Assembly: GCF_051235805.1 (NCBI RefSeq)
Contig: NZ_JBPNXV010000001.1
Span: 1,054,001 to 1,118,000 of the forward strand
DNA from: Pseudothermotoga_B sp051235805
GTDB taxonomy: Bacteria > Thermotogota > Thermotogae > Thermotogales > DSM-5069
DNA length: 64,000 nt
Direction: 5' to 3'
The notes under the pieces are model-generated. The model saw only the letters and a list, made by a program, of their open reading frames with translations, had not been told where the DNA came from and made no database searches. The translations under genes and the position numbers were made by a program. Below, one piece after another: positions 42,927 to 51,657 of the stretch (its first letter is position 1; each line of letters begins with the position of its first letter).

Positions 42927-44087
42927 ATGGATCTATCTTGCGAATACGTGGGACTGAAACTGAAAAACCCTATCGTAGTTGCCTCATCTGGCCTTGCCGA
43001 GAACTTGAGGAACATGAAGAAAGCTGAAGAACACGGTGCGGCATGCGTGGTGGTGAAGTCCTTCTTTGAAGAAGAGGTTTGCCGCCTTTCACCAACTCCA
43101 AGGTTTGAAATAATCGAAAGAAAGATGGGAAAACTGAAATCTCAAACCTTCTATTCCTTTGAGCAAGCCAGTCCCTATGATGGCAAAAGTTATTTCGAAG
43201 AGATCAGAAAAGCTGTCAACACACTTTCAATACCGGTGATACCGAGCATAAACTGCATCACAGACGACGGTTGGAAAAGGTATTCACAGATAGCAGAGCA
43301 AGTCGGTGCGCCAGCTATAGAACTGAATGTTTCATGCCCACACGGATCGATATCTTTTAGAGGAGGCGATGTTGAAGAAAAGATCCTGAATGTTGCTCAC
43401 ATCGTGCGCAATGCAGTCAAAATTCCAATAATCGTCAAACTTCCCATGCAGTTGTCTTCTCCTCTTTCGATGGCGAAGATGCTCGAGAGGATTGGTGTAA
43501 ATGGTGTTGTCATGTTCAACAGATTGACAGGTCTTGACATCGATCTTGAAAATGAAAGACCGATCATGCACGGTGGATATGCTGGTCATGGAGGTCCATG
43601 GGCATTCAACTATGTACTGAGATGGATTGCCACAAGCAGCCCTCACCTTTCTCTGTCAATAGCGGCTTCAGGCGGTGTAGGAAGTGGTGAAGATGTCATC
43701 AAGTACATTTACGCTGGAGCAGATGTGGTTGAGGTGTGTAGCTTGATATATCTTCTGGGCTATGAAGCCATAGATCACTTGCTTGAACAGATAGAGCAAT
43801 TCATGAAAAGAAAGTCCTACAATGACTTTTCAGAGTTCAGAGGTAAGGTGAGTGGTAAAGCAATCCTGGGTAACGAAGAGATCGATAGAAGACATCTCTT
43901 GAAGGCTGTGATCGATCCACAACTGTGCACTTCTTGCGGCATCTGCAAGAGGGTTTGCATCTACGATGCACCGATAAACCAAGAGAAAGCCTATTTCATA
44001 ACAGATCTATGTGATGGCTGTGGACTGTGTGTAAAACTTTGTCCAACGAAGGCTATTGATATGGCACCTTGGGAGGAGAAAAAATGA
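42927..44087 (+). CDS. PreA-like dihydroorotate dehydrogenase-family flavoprotein with 2x[4Fe-4S]
   Basis: ATG at 42927 (GGAGGT 7 bp upstream) gives 386 residues. An FMN TIM barrel of the dihydroorotate/dihydropyrimidine dehydrogenase type: LKNPIVVASSGLAENL, IELNVSCPHGSISF with the active-site Cys, and AASGGVGSGEDVIKYIYAGAD for phosphate binding. The C-terminus adds a bacterial ferredoxin domain (CTSCGICKRVC, CDGCGLCVKLCP). PreA normally reduces pyrimidines with a PreT partner, which is absent; here ferredoxin-linked reduction or oxidation of a C=C bond is possible. Confidence 0.88.
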   Translation: MDLSCEYVGLKLKNPIVVASSGLAENLRNMKKAEEHGAACVVVKSFFEEEVCRLSPTPRFEIIERKMGKLKSQTFYSFEQASPYDGKSYFEEIRKAVNTLSIPVIPSINCITDDGWKRYSQIAEQVGAPAIELNVSCPHGSISFRGGDVEEKILNVAHIVRNAVKIPIIVKLPMQLSSPLSMAKMLERIGVNGVVMFNRLTGLDIDLENERPIMHGGYAGHGGPWAFNYVLRWIATSSPHLSLSIAASGGVGSGEDVIKYIYAGADVVEVCSLIYLLGYEAIDHLLEQIEQFMKRKSYNDFSEFRGKVSGKAILGNEEIDRRHLLKAVIDPQLCTSCGICKRVCIYDAPINQEKAYFITDLCDGCGLCVKLCPTKAIDMAPWEEKK

Positions 44088-45868
44088 AAAAGTTCGTCGC
44101 AGATGTGGTGGTCATCGGTGGCGGTGGAGCTGGCATGAGGGCAGCTCTATCTGCTAAAGAAACGGCACCTGAATTGGACATCTTGTTGGTCAGTAAAAAA
44201 CCTCTGGGCAAAGGTGGAACAACTGCTCTGGCATGTTCTGATAGAATGGCTTTTCACGCAACCTTGCCTTACACCTTGCCCATTCACGACAACTTCAAAG
44301 AACATGCCATGGACATATACAAGATCGGTGGTGAGGTCTCCGATTATGATTTGGCTGAGGTTCTTGCGATGAAGAGCGCAGATGCTGTCGAGTATCTGCT
44401 GAAGATAGGTGTTCCTTTTGTCAAGACAGCCAATGGCAAGATCGATCAATTTCTCACCGACGGATCTGTCTACCCACGTGCATGTTATGTGGGACCAGAG
44501 ACTGCGATAGAAATCGCAAAGGCTTTACACAGAGAAGTGATTCGTTCAAAGGTGAAAGTCATCGAAAATCTGATGGTCTATGACTTCCTCGTCAGAGAAG
44601 ATCGAGTGGTCGCGGCAAAGGCAATTGACCTTCAGACAGATGAATTAGTTTCTATTCAAGGAAAGACCTTTGTTTTGGCAACGGGTGGTGCTGGAGCACT
44701 TTATCGACAAAATGTTTTTCCAAATGAAATGACAGGAGATGGCTATGCCGCTGCACTCAGAGCGGGGGCAGAACTCGTCAACATGGAGTTCATGCAGATT
44801 GGTATCTGTCATCCACATCTACTTTTTGCAAGTTCAGGAAGTATGTTCAGGGCGTTGCCAAGAATTGTGGATGAATCACAAAGGGAGTTTATAGCAGAAT
44901 ATCTCAACGAGTCAGACAGAAGTGAATTGACGACCCTTGAGTTCAAAAAGGGTGCTCACTGGCCTGTTTCCTATGAATCTCCAACGAAGGTGATAGACCT
45001 TGCCGTCTATGCGCACACCTTGAAAGGGCACAAGGTGTACCTGGATTTCACTAAAAACCCAAGTTACCTTTCAGCAGAGAAGGTCCCACTGGAAATTCTC
45101 AGATGGAGTGAAAAGGTCTCAAGCGAATTGTTCTCAAAGACTACACCGTATGAAAGGCTGTCGAAGATCAATCCAACTGTTGTTGAATGGCTGAAAAGAA
45201 AGCACATAGACCTTTCAAAAGAGCCAATTCAGGTGCAGAATGCTTTACAACATTTTCAAGGTGGTATCAAGATCGACAGAGATGCAAGAACATCGCTCAA
45301 AGGTTTGTACGCAGCTGGAGAGTGCGCCGGAGGTCAGCACGGTGCCAACAGACCTGGTGGCAACTCGCTACTCGACACTCAGGTCTTTGGAAAGATCGCC
45401 GGACAAAATGCCGCTATCGAAGCAAGGCAGATTCCTTTAGTCCAAATCAATCTAAGCGCAGACGAAGAACTGTCTACAGAAGGCGAAGTACCATCCTCAA
45501 GGGCACGAAAGATGATCGTAGATATCCTCTCGCAATCTGGCTTTTTGGTCAGGCAAGAAGAGCAAATCGTAAAGGCTATGAGCGAGCTTGAAATGATCGA
45601 GAGAGAAGGCATCTGCCAAGATGAAAATGGTTTAGCCCACTTGATGGAAACGAAAAACATGCTCCTTTTGGCAAAGGTAATCTTGACATCGATCCTGTTG
45701 AGGGATGAAAGCAGAGGACCTCACCTGAGATTTTCGCATTTCGATCCACCGATTATGAGTTTCTTACCGAGAAAAGACGATTGGAACAGATATATAGTTT
45801 TCCGGATTGATGAAGATCAGAGATTACGATACGAGATAAGAATTCCAGCCAGACCAAGAGGTGATTGA
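44084..45868 (+). CDS. FAD-dependent fumarate reductase/succinate dehydrogenase-type flavoprotein
   Basis: ATG 44084 overlaps the previous stop (ATGA) with GGGAGGAG upstream; 594 residues. FAD motif VVVIGGGGAGMRAALSAKE, second FAD block GGQHGANRPGGNSLLDTQVFGK, and TGDGYAAALRAGAELVNMEFMQ. The usual FHPT after MEFxQ in fumarate reductases is replaced by IGICHPHL, so the substrate is probably not fumarate. Together with the PreA-like protein it could run a two-flavoprotein C=C oxidoreduction. No membrane or iron-sulphur partner subunit is encoded. Confidence 0.85.
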   Translation: MKKFVADVVVIGGGGAGMRAALSAKETAPELDILLVSKKPLGKGGTTALACSDRMAFHATLPYTLPIHDNFKEHAMDIYKIGGEVSDYDLAEVLAMKSADAVEYLLKIGVPFVKTANGKIDQFLTDGSVYPRACYVGPETAIEIAKALHREVIRSKVKVIENLMVYDFLVREDRVVAAKAIDLQTDELVSIQGKTFVLATGGAGALYRQNVFPNEMTGDGYAAALRAGAELVNMEFMQIGICHPHLLFASSGSMFRALPRIVDESQREFIAEYLNESDRSELTTLEFKKGAHWPVSYESPTKVIDLAVYAHTLKGHKVYLDFTKNPSYLSAEKVPLEILRWSEKVSSELFSKTTPYERLSKINPTVVEWLKRKHIDLSKEPIQVQNALQHFQGGIKIDRDARTSLKGLYAAGECAGGQHGANRPGGNSLLDTQVFGKIAGQNAAIEARQIPLVQINLSADEELSTEGEVPSSRARKMIVDILSQSGFLVRQEEQIVKAMSELEMIEREGICQDENGLAHLMETKNMLLLAKVILTSILLRDESRGPHLRFSHFDPPIMSFLPRKDDWNRYIVFRIDEDQRLRYEIRIPARPRGD

Positions 45869-46963
45869 ATGAAAGCAAAAGCGATGGTACTCGAACAATT
45901 CAACCAACCGCTTGTACAGAGAGAATTTGAGCTGTCAAGGTTGCCAGAAGGTGCTCTGTTGGTGAAAATCCTTGCCAGTGGTGTCTGTGGAAGCGATCTT
46001 CATATGGCAGAGGGCGAAGACCCTCGAACGCCACTACCGATAATACTTGGGCACGAAGGCGTTGGAGAGATAGTGCAGATAGATGGCAAGAAGAAAGATC
46101 TCAACGGTGAAGAACTTAACTCGGGCGATTGGATTATCTGGAATCGAGGCATAGTTTGCAACGAATGCTTCTGGTGTAAGGTGGCAAGACAGCCATATCT
46201 CTGTCCAAACAGAAAGACCTACGGCATCAACCTTTCGTGCAGAGATTATCCACATCTGCTCGGGGCATACGCTGAATACATGGTTTTGTTCAAGGAGACG
46301 GAGATACTGAAGATCCCCAAATCAATCGATCCGGCTAATCTTGTGCTGGCTGGTTGTTCTGGTGCGACTGCGATGCACGGTTTTGATGTACTCTCAGAAC
46401 CGTTGCTCGGTAAGACTGTAGTGGTTCAAGGTGCAGGACCCTTAGGTGTCTTCTGTGTTGTCGCGGCTAAGTCTTTGGGCGCTTCCACAGTTGTGATGAT
46501 TAGCGGGACCAAACAACGACTCGAATTGGCTATGGAAGCAGGAGCAGATATGGTTCTAAACCGTCACGAGAGTTCCTCAGAAGAGAGAATCGCAATTCTG
46601 AAGACTCTCACGCACAATCGTGGGGCGGATGTGGTGATAGAAGCAAGTGGTAGCAGCAACGCATTGATCGAAGGTTTCAACTTGCTCAGGCGTGGTGGCA
46701 CCTATCTGGTTACAGGTGTTGCTGTGCCTCAGCAGGCCATACCGGTCGATGTCTATAAAGACTTGGTTTTCAAGAATATCGATCTTAAAGGCATATGGGT
46801 GAGCGATGCGAGACATTTAATACAGGCAGTCGAGTTGGTGATCCGACACGAAAAAGTCTTTGAGAAGCTCGTTACGCACAGACTTCCTTTAGAGAAGGCA
46901 AATGAAGCACTCAGATTGGTAGAGGAAAGGCAGGCGCTGAAGGTTGTCCTCACATGTCAGTAG
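45869..46963 (+). CDS. Zinc-dependent medium-chain alcohol/polyol dehydrogenase
   Basis: This 364-residue MDR enzyme has catalytic zinc ligands in SGVCGSDLH and GHEGVGEI, and the structural zinc cysteines CNECFWCKVARQPYLC. The NAD-binding fold carries VVQGAGPLGVFCVVAAKSLGA. Such enzymes oxidise secondary alcohols, polyols or L-threonine. It starts directly after the stop of the flavoprotein gene. Confidence 0.9.
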   Translation: MKAKAMVLEQFNQPLVQREFELSRLPEGALLVKILASGVCGSDLHMAEGEDPRTPLPIILGHEGVGEIVQIDGKKKDLNGEELNSGDWIIWNRGIVCNECFWCKVARQPYLCPNRKTYGINLSCRDYPHLLGAYAEYMVLFKETEILKIPKSIDPANLVLAGCSGATAMHGFDVLSEPLLGKTVVVQGAGPLGVFCVVAAKSLGASTVVMISGTKQRLELAMEAGADMVLNRHESSSEERIAILKTLTHNRGADVVIEASGSSNALIEGFNLLRRGGTYLVTGVAVPQQAIPVDVYKDLVFKNIDLKGIWVSDARHLIQAVELVIRHEKVFEKLVTHRLPLEKANEALRLVEERQALKVVLTCQ

Positions 46964-47744
46964 ACTGAAAGATAATAAGAACTTTCTGGAAAGTCCCAAG
47001 AAACTCCTCGAGATCATGGAATACGTTGTTCGAAATCCTGCAAGTGTGAGCACAAAAGATGTGGCGAGAAATTTCTCGATGAGTATCTCTAATGCCTTCA
47101 AGTACTTAAAGCTGTTGGAGGAGTACGGTTTTGTCGTCAAGAACCAAGAAAAAAAGTACGTTCCAGGTTTCAAATTCGTCGATTTTGGAAGTGTCGTACT
47201 GCGCAGAGTAGAGTTGAGAGAGATAGCAAGATCTTATCTCTTTGATCTGTTAGCAAAGACTCATCAAACGGTCAATCTGGTTGTGCGTGATGGTGACATG
47301 GCGGTCTATGTAGATAAGATAGAGTGTGCTGAAAGTATGCCTTTGATGTCGCGTATCGGTATGCAAATGCCACTTTACAGTACCAGCTTCGGCAAAGCCA
47401 TACTTGCCCATTTCACAGAAGAAGAGCTGGAGAAATACTTTGCACGAGTTGAACTTTTGAGAAAGACTAATAAAACGATCGTTGAACGACAGAAATTGAT
47501 CGAACACTTGAAAGAAGTGAGAGAAAAAGGCTACGCTATCGATGACGAGGAAAACGAGTATGGAGTTAGGTGCATAGGTTGTGCCATCTTGAACCACGAA
47601 GGCAGACCAATAGGTGCTGTGAGCATTGCGGGTTCGAAGAACAAACTCACCATGAAATTGATTAGAAAATACGCAACATCGGTGATCAGTTGTGCCAGTG
47701 AAATCTCAAAAAAGCTTGGTTACGCAGATTCCATACCCAGATGA
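46944..47744 (+). CDS. IclR-family transcriptional regulator
   Basis: This 266-residue protein has an N-terminal winged helix (KLLEIMEYVVRNPASVSTKDVARNFSMSISNAFKYLKLLEEYGFV) and the C-terminal IclR effector domain with PLYSTSFGKAILA, IDDEENEYGVRCIGCAI and PIGAVSIAG. It is probably the local regulator of the TTT operon and of itself, with the effector being a pathway intermediate. TTG at 46944 is the only plausible start; it overlaps the dehydrogenase gene by 20 bp. Confidence 0.9.
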   Translation: MSSHVSRLKDNKNFLESPKKLLEIMEYVVRNPASVSTKDVARNFSMSISNAFKYLKLLEEYGFVVKNQEKKYVPGFKFVDFGSVVLRRVELREIARSYLFDLLAKTHQTVNLVVRDGDMAVYVDKIECAESMPLMSRIGMQMPLYSTSFGKAILAHFTEEELEKYFARVELLRKTNKTIVERQKLIEHLKEVREKGYAIDDEENEYGVRCIGCAILNHEGRPIGAVSIAGSKNKLTMKLIRKYATSVISCASEISKKLGYADSIPR

Positions 47745-47860
47745 ATCTTTCACACAGCCCATTGATTGGTGATCTGCAGTAACTGGTCATCTGCCTTGAA
47801 ATTCATCATCCCATTTTGTGACAATCTGAAAGTGCACAGGAACCTTTTTAGAACAGATAC

Positions 47861-47889
47861 TTGTTTTCTATCGTTCAATCACTTAGAAT
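47861..47889 (+). promoter_or_regulatory. Promoter of the first S9 peptidase gene
   Basis: TTGTTT (47861-47866), 17 bp, TAGAAT (47884-47889), 22 bp before the start. Confidence 0.55.
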
Positions 47890-47911
47890 ATAGCTCAAGG
47901 AGGGGTTTTCT

Positions 47912-49792
47912 TTGAAATGCGAGATCGGAACTTTTGCAAAGTTTGTCGTTCCTGTTGAGGTTAAGATCAATGCAACCGGTGAATGGATAGCCTACACGAT
48001 CAAGAGGATTGTCCCAGAGGAGAACAAAACACTCAGGCAGATTGTCGTTGAAAACCTCCAGACAAAGAGCAAATTCTATCTTCCCGAGAACACGAGTAGA
48101 CCCAGATTCTCTTTGGATGGCAAAAAGATGGCTTTTCTGAAAAAGCAAGACGACAAGGTGAGCTTGTGTCTTCTGGAGCTGGATCATCTTTCGACAAAAG
48201 AGATATTGACCTGTGATGGTATTTCTTTCCTGGCTTGGTCAGAAGATTCAAGAAAGCTTGTTCTTGCGCAACCTAAGAAACGCAGAGATGAAGAGCTTTT
48301 CTTCGAAGAGACAGTACCGATCTGGTTTGATGGTAAAGGTTTTTTGGACAGCGCAAGAGATTTGATACAAATCATCGATGTTGAGAGCAATCAAGTGGTC
48401 GATCAGTTTGAAGAGAATAACCTTGTCAATGTATTTTTCTTTAATGATTCGATCTTGTACGCGGTGGCAGATCAGAAAGAACCTTTCATCAAGTTTGATG
48501 TCTTTCTTTACAGCAAGGGTGAAAAAAAGAACTTGTTGGAGAAGAAAGGGCTCATACCAACGTCAGCAAGGGACGGAAAGATAGTCCTTCTTGGCAGAGA
48601 GAGCAAAGATCATTTTCAACATGAATACGTCTATCTGTACGATGGTCAATTGCATTCCATCACTGAAAAGTATGGTTTGAACAACGCTGGTCACGTTGGA
48701 GCTGAGATATGGACAGCCGAAGGTGAAAGTAACCCTGTGATAGCAGAAGACGGCATTTACTTCAAGAGTGGCTTTCACGGTACAATTCTTCTGCAGAAGG
48801 CAGATTTTTCTGGTCAAGTCAGCACTTTGTTTTCAAGAAGCGGTGTCGTAACAACCTTTGATGTCAACATGAAAGGTGATGTTGCTTTTGTCTATGTAGA
48901 TTCACTCACACCAGCCGAGGTTTACGTGCTAAATTCTGGGCAACTGCAAAAAATCACCGCTTTGAATGATGCTGTTATCTCAGAATTGAAAGTTAAGCCC
49001 TTGGAACATTTCACCTACGAGAGTTTTGATAAGATGCCTATCGACGGCTGGTACATAAAACCTGACAATACACCTGCGCCAATGGTGGTATTCGTCCACG
49101 GTGGTCCAAAGGGTGCATATGGCGAGTGCCTCTACTTTCTTGGTCAGCTACTCGCTCAAGAAGGCTTCTATGTTCTCTACACAAATCCTCGTGGAAGTGA
49201 CAATTACAGTGAAGAATTTGCAACCGCTGTCAGAGGTAAGGTTGGCTTAGAAGATTTCAAAGACATCATGGCGGGTGTTGAATGGTTAATGAAGAAAGAA
49301 CCAGTCACCTGCGCTGGTATCACTGGCATTAGCTATGGTGGTTTCATGACAAACTGGGCTATCACGCAGACGGATTTCTTCAAAGCCGCGGTGAGTGAAA
49401 ATGGCATAAGTTATTGGTTCACAAGCTATGCATTCTCTGACATCGGATTTTGGTTCGACAAAGCGCTGATCGGAGAAGACCCTCTGAGCTGTGAAAACTA
49501 TCGAAAACTCAGCCCAATCTTCCATGCCAAGAGCGTCAAAACACCCCTCTTGCTGATACACAGCCTGGAAGATTACAGATGTCCGTTAGATCAGTCGCTC
49601 ATGTACTACACAGTTTTGAAAGACCTTGGCAAGGAGGTTTACATAGCCATCTTCAAAAAAGGTGCACACGGTCACAGTGTACAAGGTAGCTACAAACACA
49701 GATTGAAGAGGTACAAATTGATCATAGAGTTCTTCAAACAAAAACTTCTGCAGAGGTCTACAACCTTTGACTCAACTGAGGTTTTCAAATAA
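47912..49792 (+). CDS. S9 prolyl-oligopeptidase-family peptidase (acylaminoacyl-peptidase-like)
   Basis: This 626-residue cytosolic serine peptidase has an N-terminal beta-propeller (about 1-360) and a C-terminal alpha/beta-hydrolase domain. The catalytic serine is in GISYGGFMTN, the aspartate in HSLEDYRCP and the histidine in GAHGHSV; the oxyanion block is VFVHGGPKGAYG. TTG start with AAGGAGGGG. A related but distinct peptidase lies at 61318-63318. Confidence 0.93.
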   Translation: MKCEIGTFAKFVVPVEVKINATGEWIAYTIKRIVPEENKTLRQIVVENLQTKSKFYLPENTSRPRFSLDGKKMAFLKKQDDKVSLCLLELDHLSTKEILTCDGISFLAWSEDSRKLVLAQPKKRRDEELFFEETVPIWFDGKGFLDSARDLIQIIDVESNQVVDQFEENNLVNVFFFNDSILYAVADQKEPFIKFDVFLYSKGEKKNLLEKKGLIPTSARDGKIVLLGRESKDHFQHEYVYLYDGQLHSITEKYGLNNAGHVGAEIWTAEGESNPVIAEDGIYFKSGFHGTILLQKADFSGQVSTLFSRSGVVTTFDVNMKGDVAFVYVDSLTPAEVYVLNSGQLQKITALNDAVISELKVKPLEHFTYESFDKMPIDGWYIKPDNTPAPMVVFVHGGPKGAYGECLYFLGQLLAQEGFYVLYTNPRGSDNYSEEFATAVRGKVGLEDFKDIMAGVEWLMKKEPVTCAGITGISYGGFMTNWAITQTDFFKAAVSENGISYWFTSYAFSDIGFWFDKALIGEDPLSCENYRKLSPIFHAKSVKTPLLLIHSLEDYRCPLDQSLMYYTVLKDLGKEVYIAIFKKGAHGHSVQGSYKHRLKRYKLIIEFFKQKLLQRSTTFDSTEVFK

Positions 49793-49819
49793 AAAGGTGG
49801 GCACGTCCCCACCTTTTTT
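49791..49819. terminator. Bidirectional terminator between the S9 peptidase and the H-NOX receptor
   Basis: AAGGTGGG (49794-49801) and CCCACCTT (49808-49815) form the stem; A and T runs on either side give U-tracts on both strands for the convergent genes. Confidence 0.9.
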
Positions 49820-49822
49820 AGA

Positions 49823-51643
49823 TCACATCTTTATGCCCTCAAAGTTCTCTTTAATGACATTCAGAAGTCTTATGGTTTCATTCACACTATCGAGTACTAC
49901 CTTGAGTTGTGCAAAGAAGTTCTGAATGGAAGAACTGATCTCCTCTGCCGTAGCTGAACTTTCCTCTGATATTGCCAAAAGGTTCTGTATGCTGCTGGTG
50001 ATGTTTTGAAGGTTCGTAGCCTGAGAGTTGAGCGTTTCAATCAATATCGAGAGCTTGTCAGAGATCTTCGAAATCACATCACTCGACTGTTTATTTCTCT
50101 CAGAGCTTTCAAGCAGTTTCTTGGATTGTTCTTTCATCTCGTTGAACTCAGCTTGAATACTCTTACCGAGCTGATCTATACCTGAGGTGATGGAACTGAG
50201 AAACTCAGAGATCTTTGCAGCCGAAGATCTGCTCTCTTCGGCGAGCTTTCTTATCTCGTCGGCAACGACGGCAAAGCCACGTCCTGCCTCACCACTTCTC
50301 GCTGCTTCGATCGCGGCATTGAGTGCAAGTAAGTTTGTCTGTTCTGCGATGCTCGACACAGTTGTTGCTACCTGCATGATCAAACTTGCCTGATCCTGGA
50401 GTTTTCTTCCCTCTTCGACAAGCTGAGAGAACCTTTCACTCATCTTGACGATACCGTCTGCCGAGTTCTCCACGTTCTGTGCCGAATTGACAATCAACAA
50501 GACTGCCTCGTTCAATGATTTCACTATCTGCGTCTGTTCATTGATTATAGAAGTAATCGTATCAACATTCGTGCTAACCGCATTTGAGATCCTCTCTGTA
50601 TCGTTGCTGATCTGTACTGCAGTGTTTGCAATCTCGTTTGATAGTGCTCCCATTGTATCAAGTTGTTCTTTCATTGCATTCACCGCCGTGACAACTCTTT
50701 CGGAATACGAACTCATCTCTTGGACATCTCCAGATATGCCCAGCAGGACTTCTTTTATTTTGTCAATGGAGTTCATCAAAGCCTGTGACAGCTCAGAAAA
50801 CTCAGTTGCCCCTGCCATGGCAAGCGGGGCATCTAAATCGGACTGAGAGACACGCTTCAAAGCATTTTCAATAGCACTCTTACCCTTCCTGAAATCAAAC
50901 ATTCCCAGAAGAGATAGAACAAAACTCGCTGCAGCTACCACTCCTGACTTCAGGAAGATACTGCCTGGCAGAAAGGAAAAGACCAGATAACTCAAGGCAA
51001 AAACGTAAACTGGTAAAAGAAAACCGTACACAGAAAAAACAGACCTCAGGAATCCCAACCCAAGAATCGTTAAACTGAGCATCTTTTCGAAAACACCATA
51101 AGATTTCGTCGCTCTAACCTCAACCTCAAGATAGTTCTGCCCATCCACAGTACCTTCAGATGTTATCTTGTATTCTATAGGATCTTTGAAAAACTCCGAT
51201 GCGCTCTCCATCAATCCCAAGAAATACCTCTTAAAGCTCCTCTTAGACTGATATCTTATGGTTGCCTCTTTGTCACTCTTGAGACTGAAGAAGACACGTG
51301 GAGGCGTTGCACCTTTTATTCTTTTGGTCAAGACTCTATGCACGGCATCCATGGCAGCCATGAAAGAGAGGAAACTGGGCTTTTTGAAAAACTCAGGATA
51401 GTGATCGAAAAAGGTGTACAGATTTTCCTTTCCGGTCTTGTACCAAAGTTCATCAAGGCTCAGACCTTTCGACTGGGCAATCTGTTTTGACATATTTACT
51501 GGCAGATCGTCTGGCACATCGTCGAGTGGACTGTAAACGTGGTCTGGCTTCAAACCAAAAGAGTTCTTGATCTTTTCAACAAAATCTTTGCCGTAAAGCT
51601 TTGACCAAGTTTGCATCCAAACGTTTACAACGAAGCCCTTCAA
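49823..51643 (-). CDS. H-NOX haem-sensor methyl-accepting chemotaxis protein
   Basis: This 606-residue receptor has an H-NOX domain at residues 1-180 with proximal haem ligand His102, Pro115 and the YxSxR haem-propionate motif (Tyr131, Ser133, Arg135). The distal O2-binding network known from the Thermoanaerobacter tengcongensis H-NOX, Trp9, Asn74 and Tyr140, is conserved at identical positions. A cluster of membrane helices spans about 185-255, followed by a HAMP-like segment and the MCP signalling hairpin with tip EAARSGEAGRGFAVVADEIRK. The sensor is cytoplasmic. It is probably co-transcribed with the HD-GYP gene 14 bp upstream. Confidence 0.94.
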   Translation of the reverse strand: MKGFVVNVWMQTWSKLYGKDFVEKIKNSFGLKPDHVYSPLDDVPDDLPVNMSKQIAQSKGLSLDELWYKTGKENLYTFFDHYPEFFKKPSFLSFMAAMDAVHRVLTKRIKGATPPRVFFSLKSDKEATIRYQSKRSFKRYFLGLMESASEFFKDPIEYKITSEGTVDGQNYLEVEVRATKSYGVFEKMLSLTILGLGFLRSVFSVYGFLLPVYVFALSYLVFSFLPGSIFLKSGVVAAASFVLSLLGMFDFRKGKSAIENALKRVSQSDLDAPLAMAGATEFSELSQALMNSIDKIKEVLLGISGDVQEMSSYSERVVTAVNAMKEQLDTMGALSNEIANTAVQISNDTERISNAVSTNVDTITSIINEQTQIVKSLNEAVLLIVNSAQNVENSADGIVKMSERFSQLVEEGRKLQDQASLIMQVATTVSSIAEQTNLLALNAAIEAARSGEAGRGFAVVADEIRKLAEESRSSAAKISEFLSSITSGIDQLGKSIQAEFNEMKEQSKKLLESSERNKQSSDVISKISDKLSILIETLNSQATNLQNITSSIQNLLAISEESSATAEEISSSIQNFFAQLKVVLDSVNETIRLLNVIKENFEGIKM

Positions 51644-51657
51644 GGTTCTCCCTCCCT

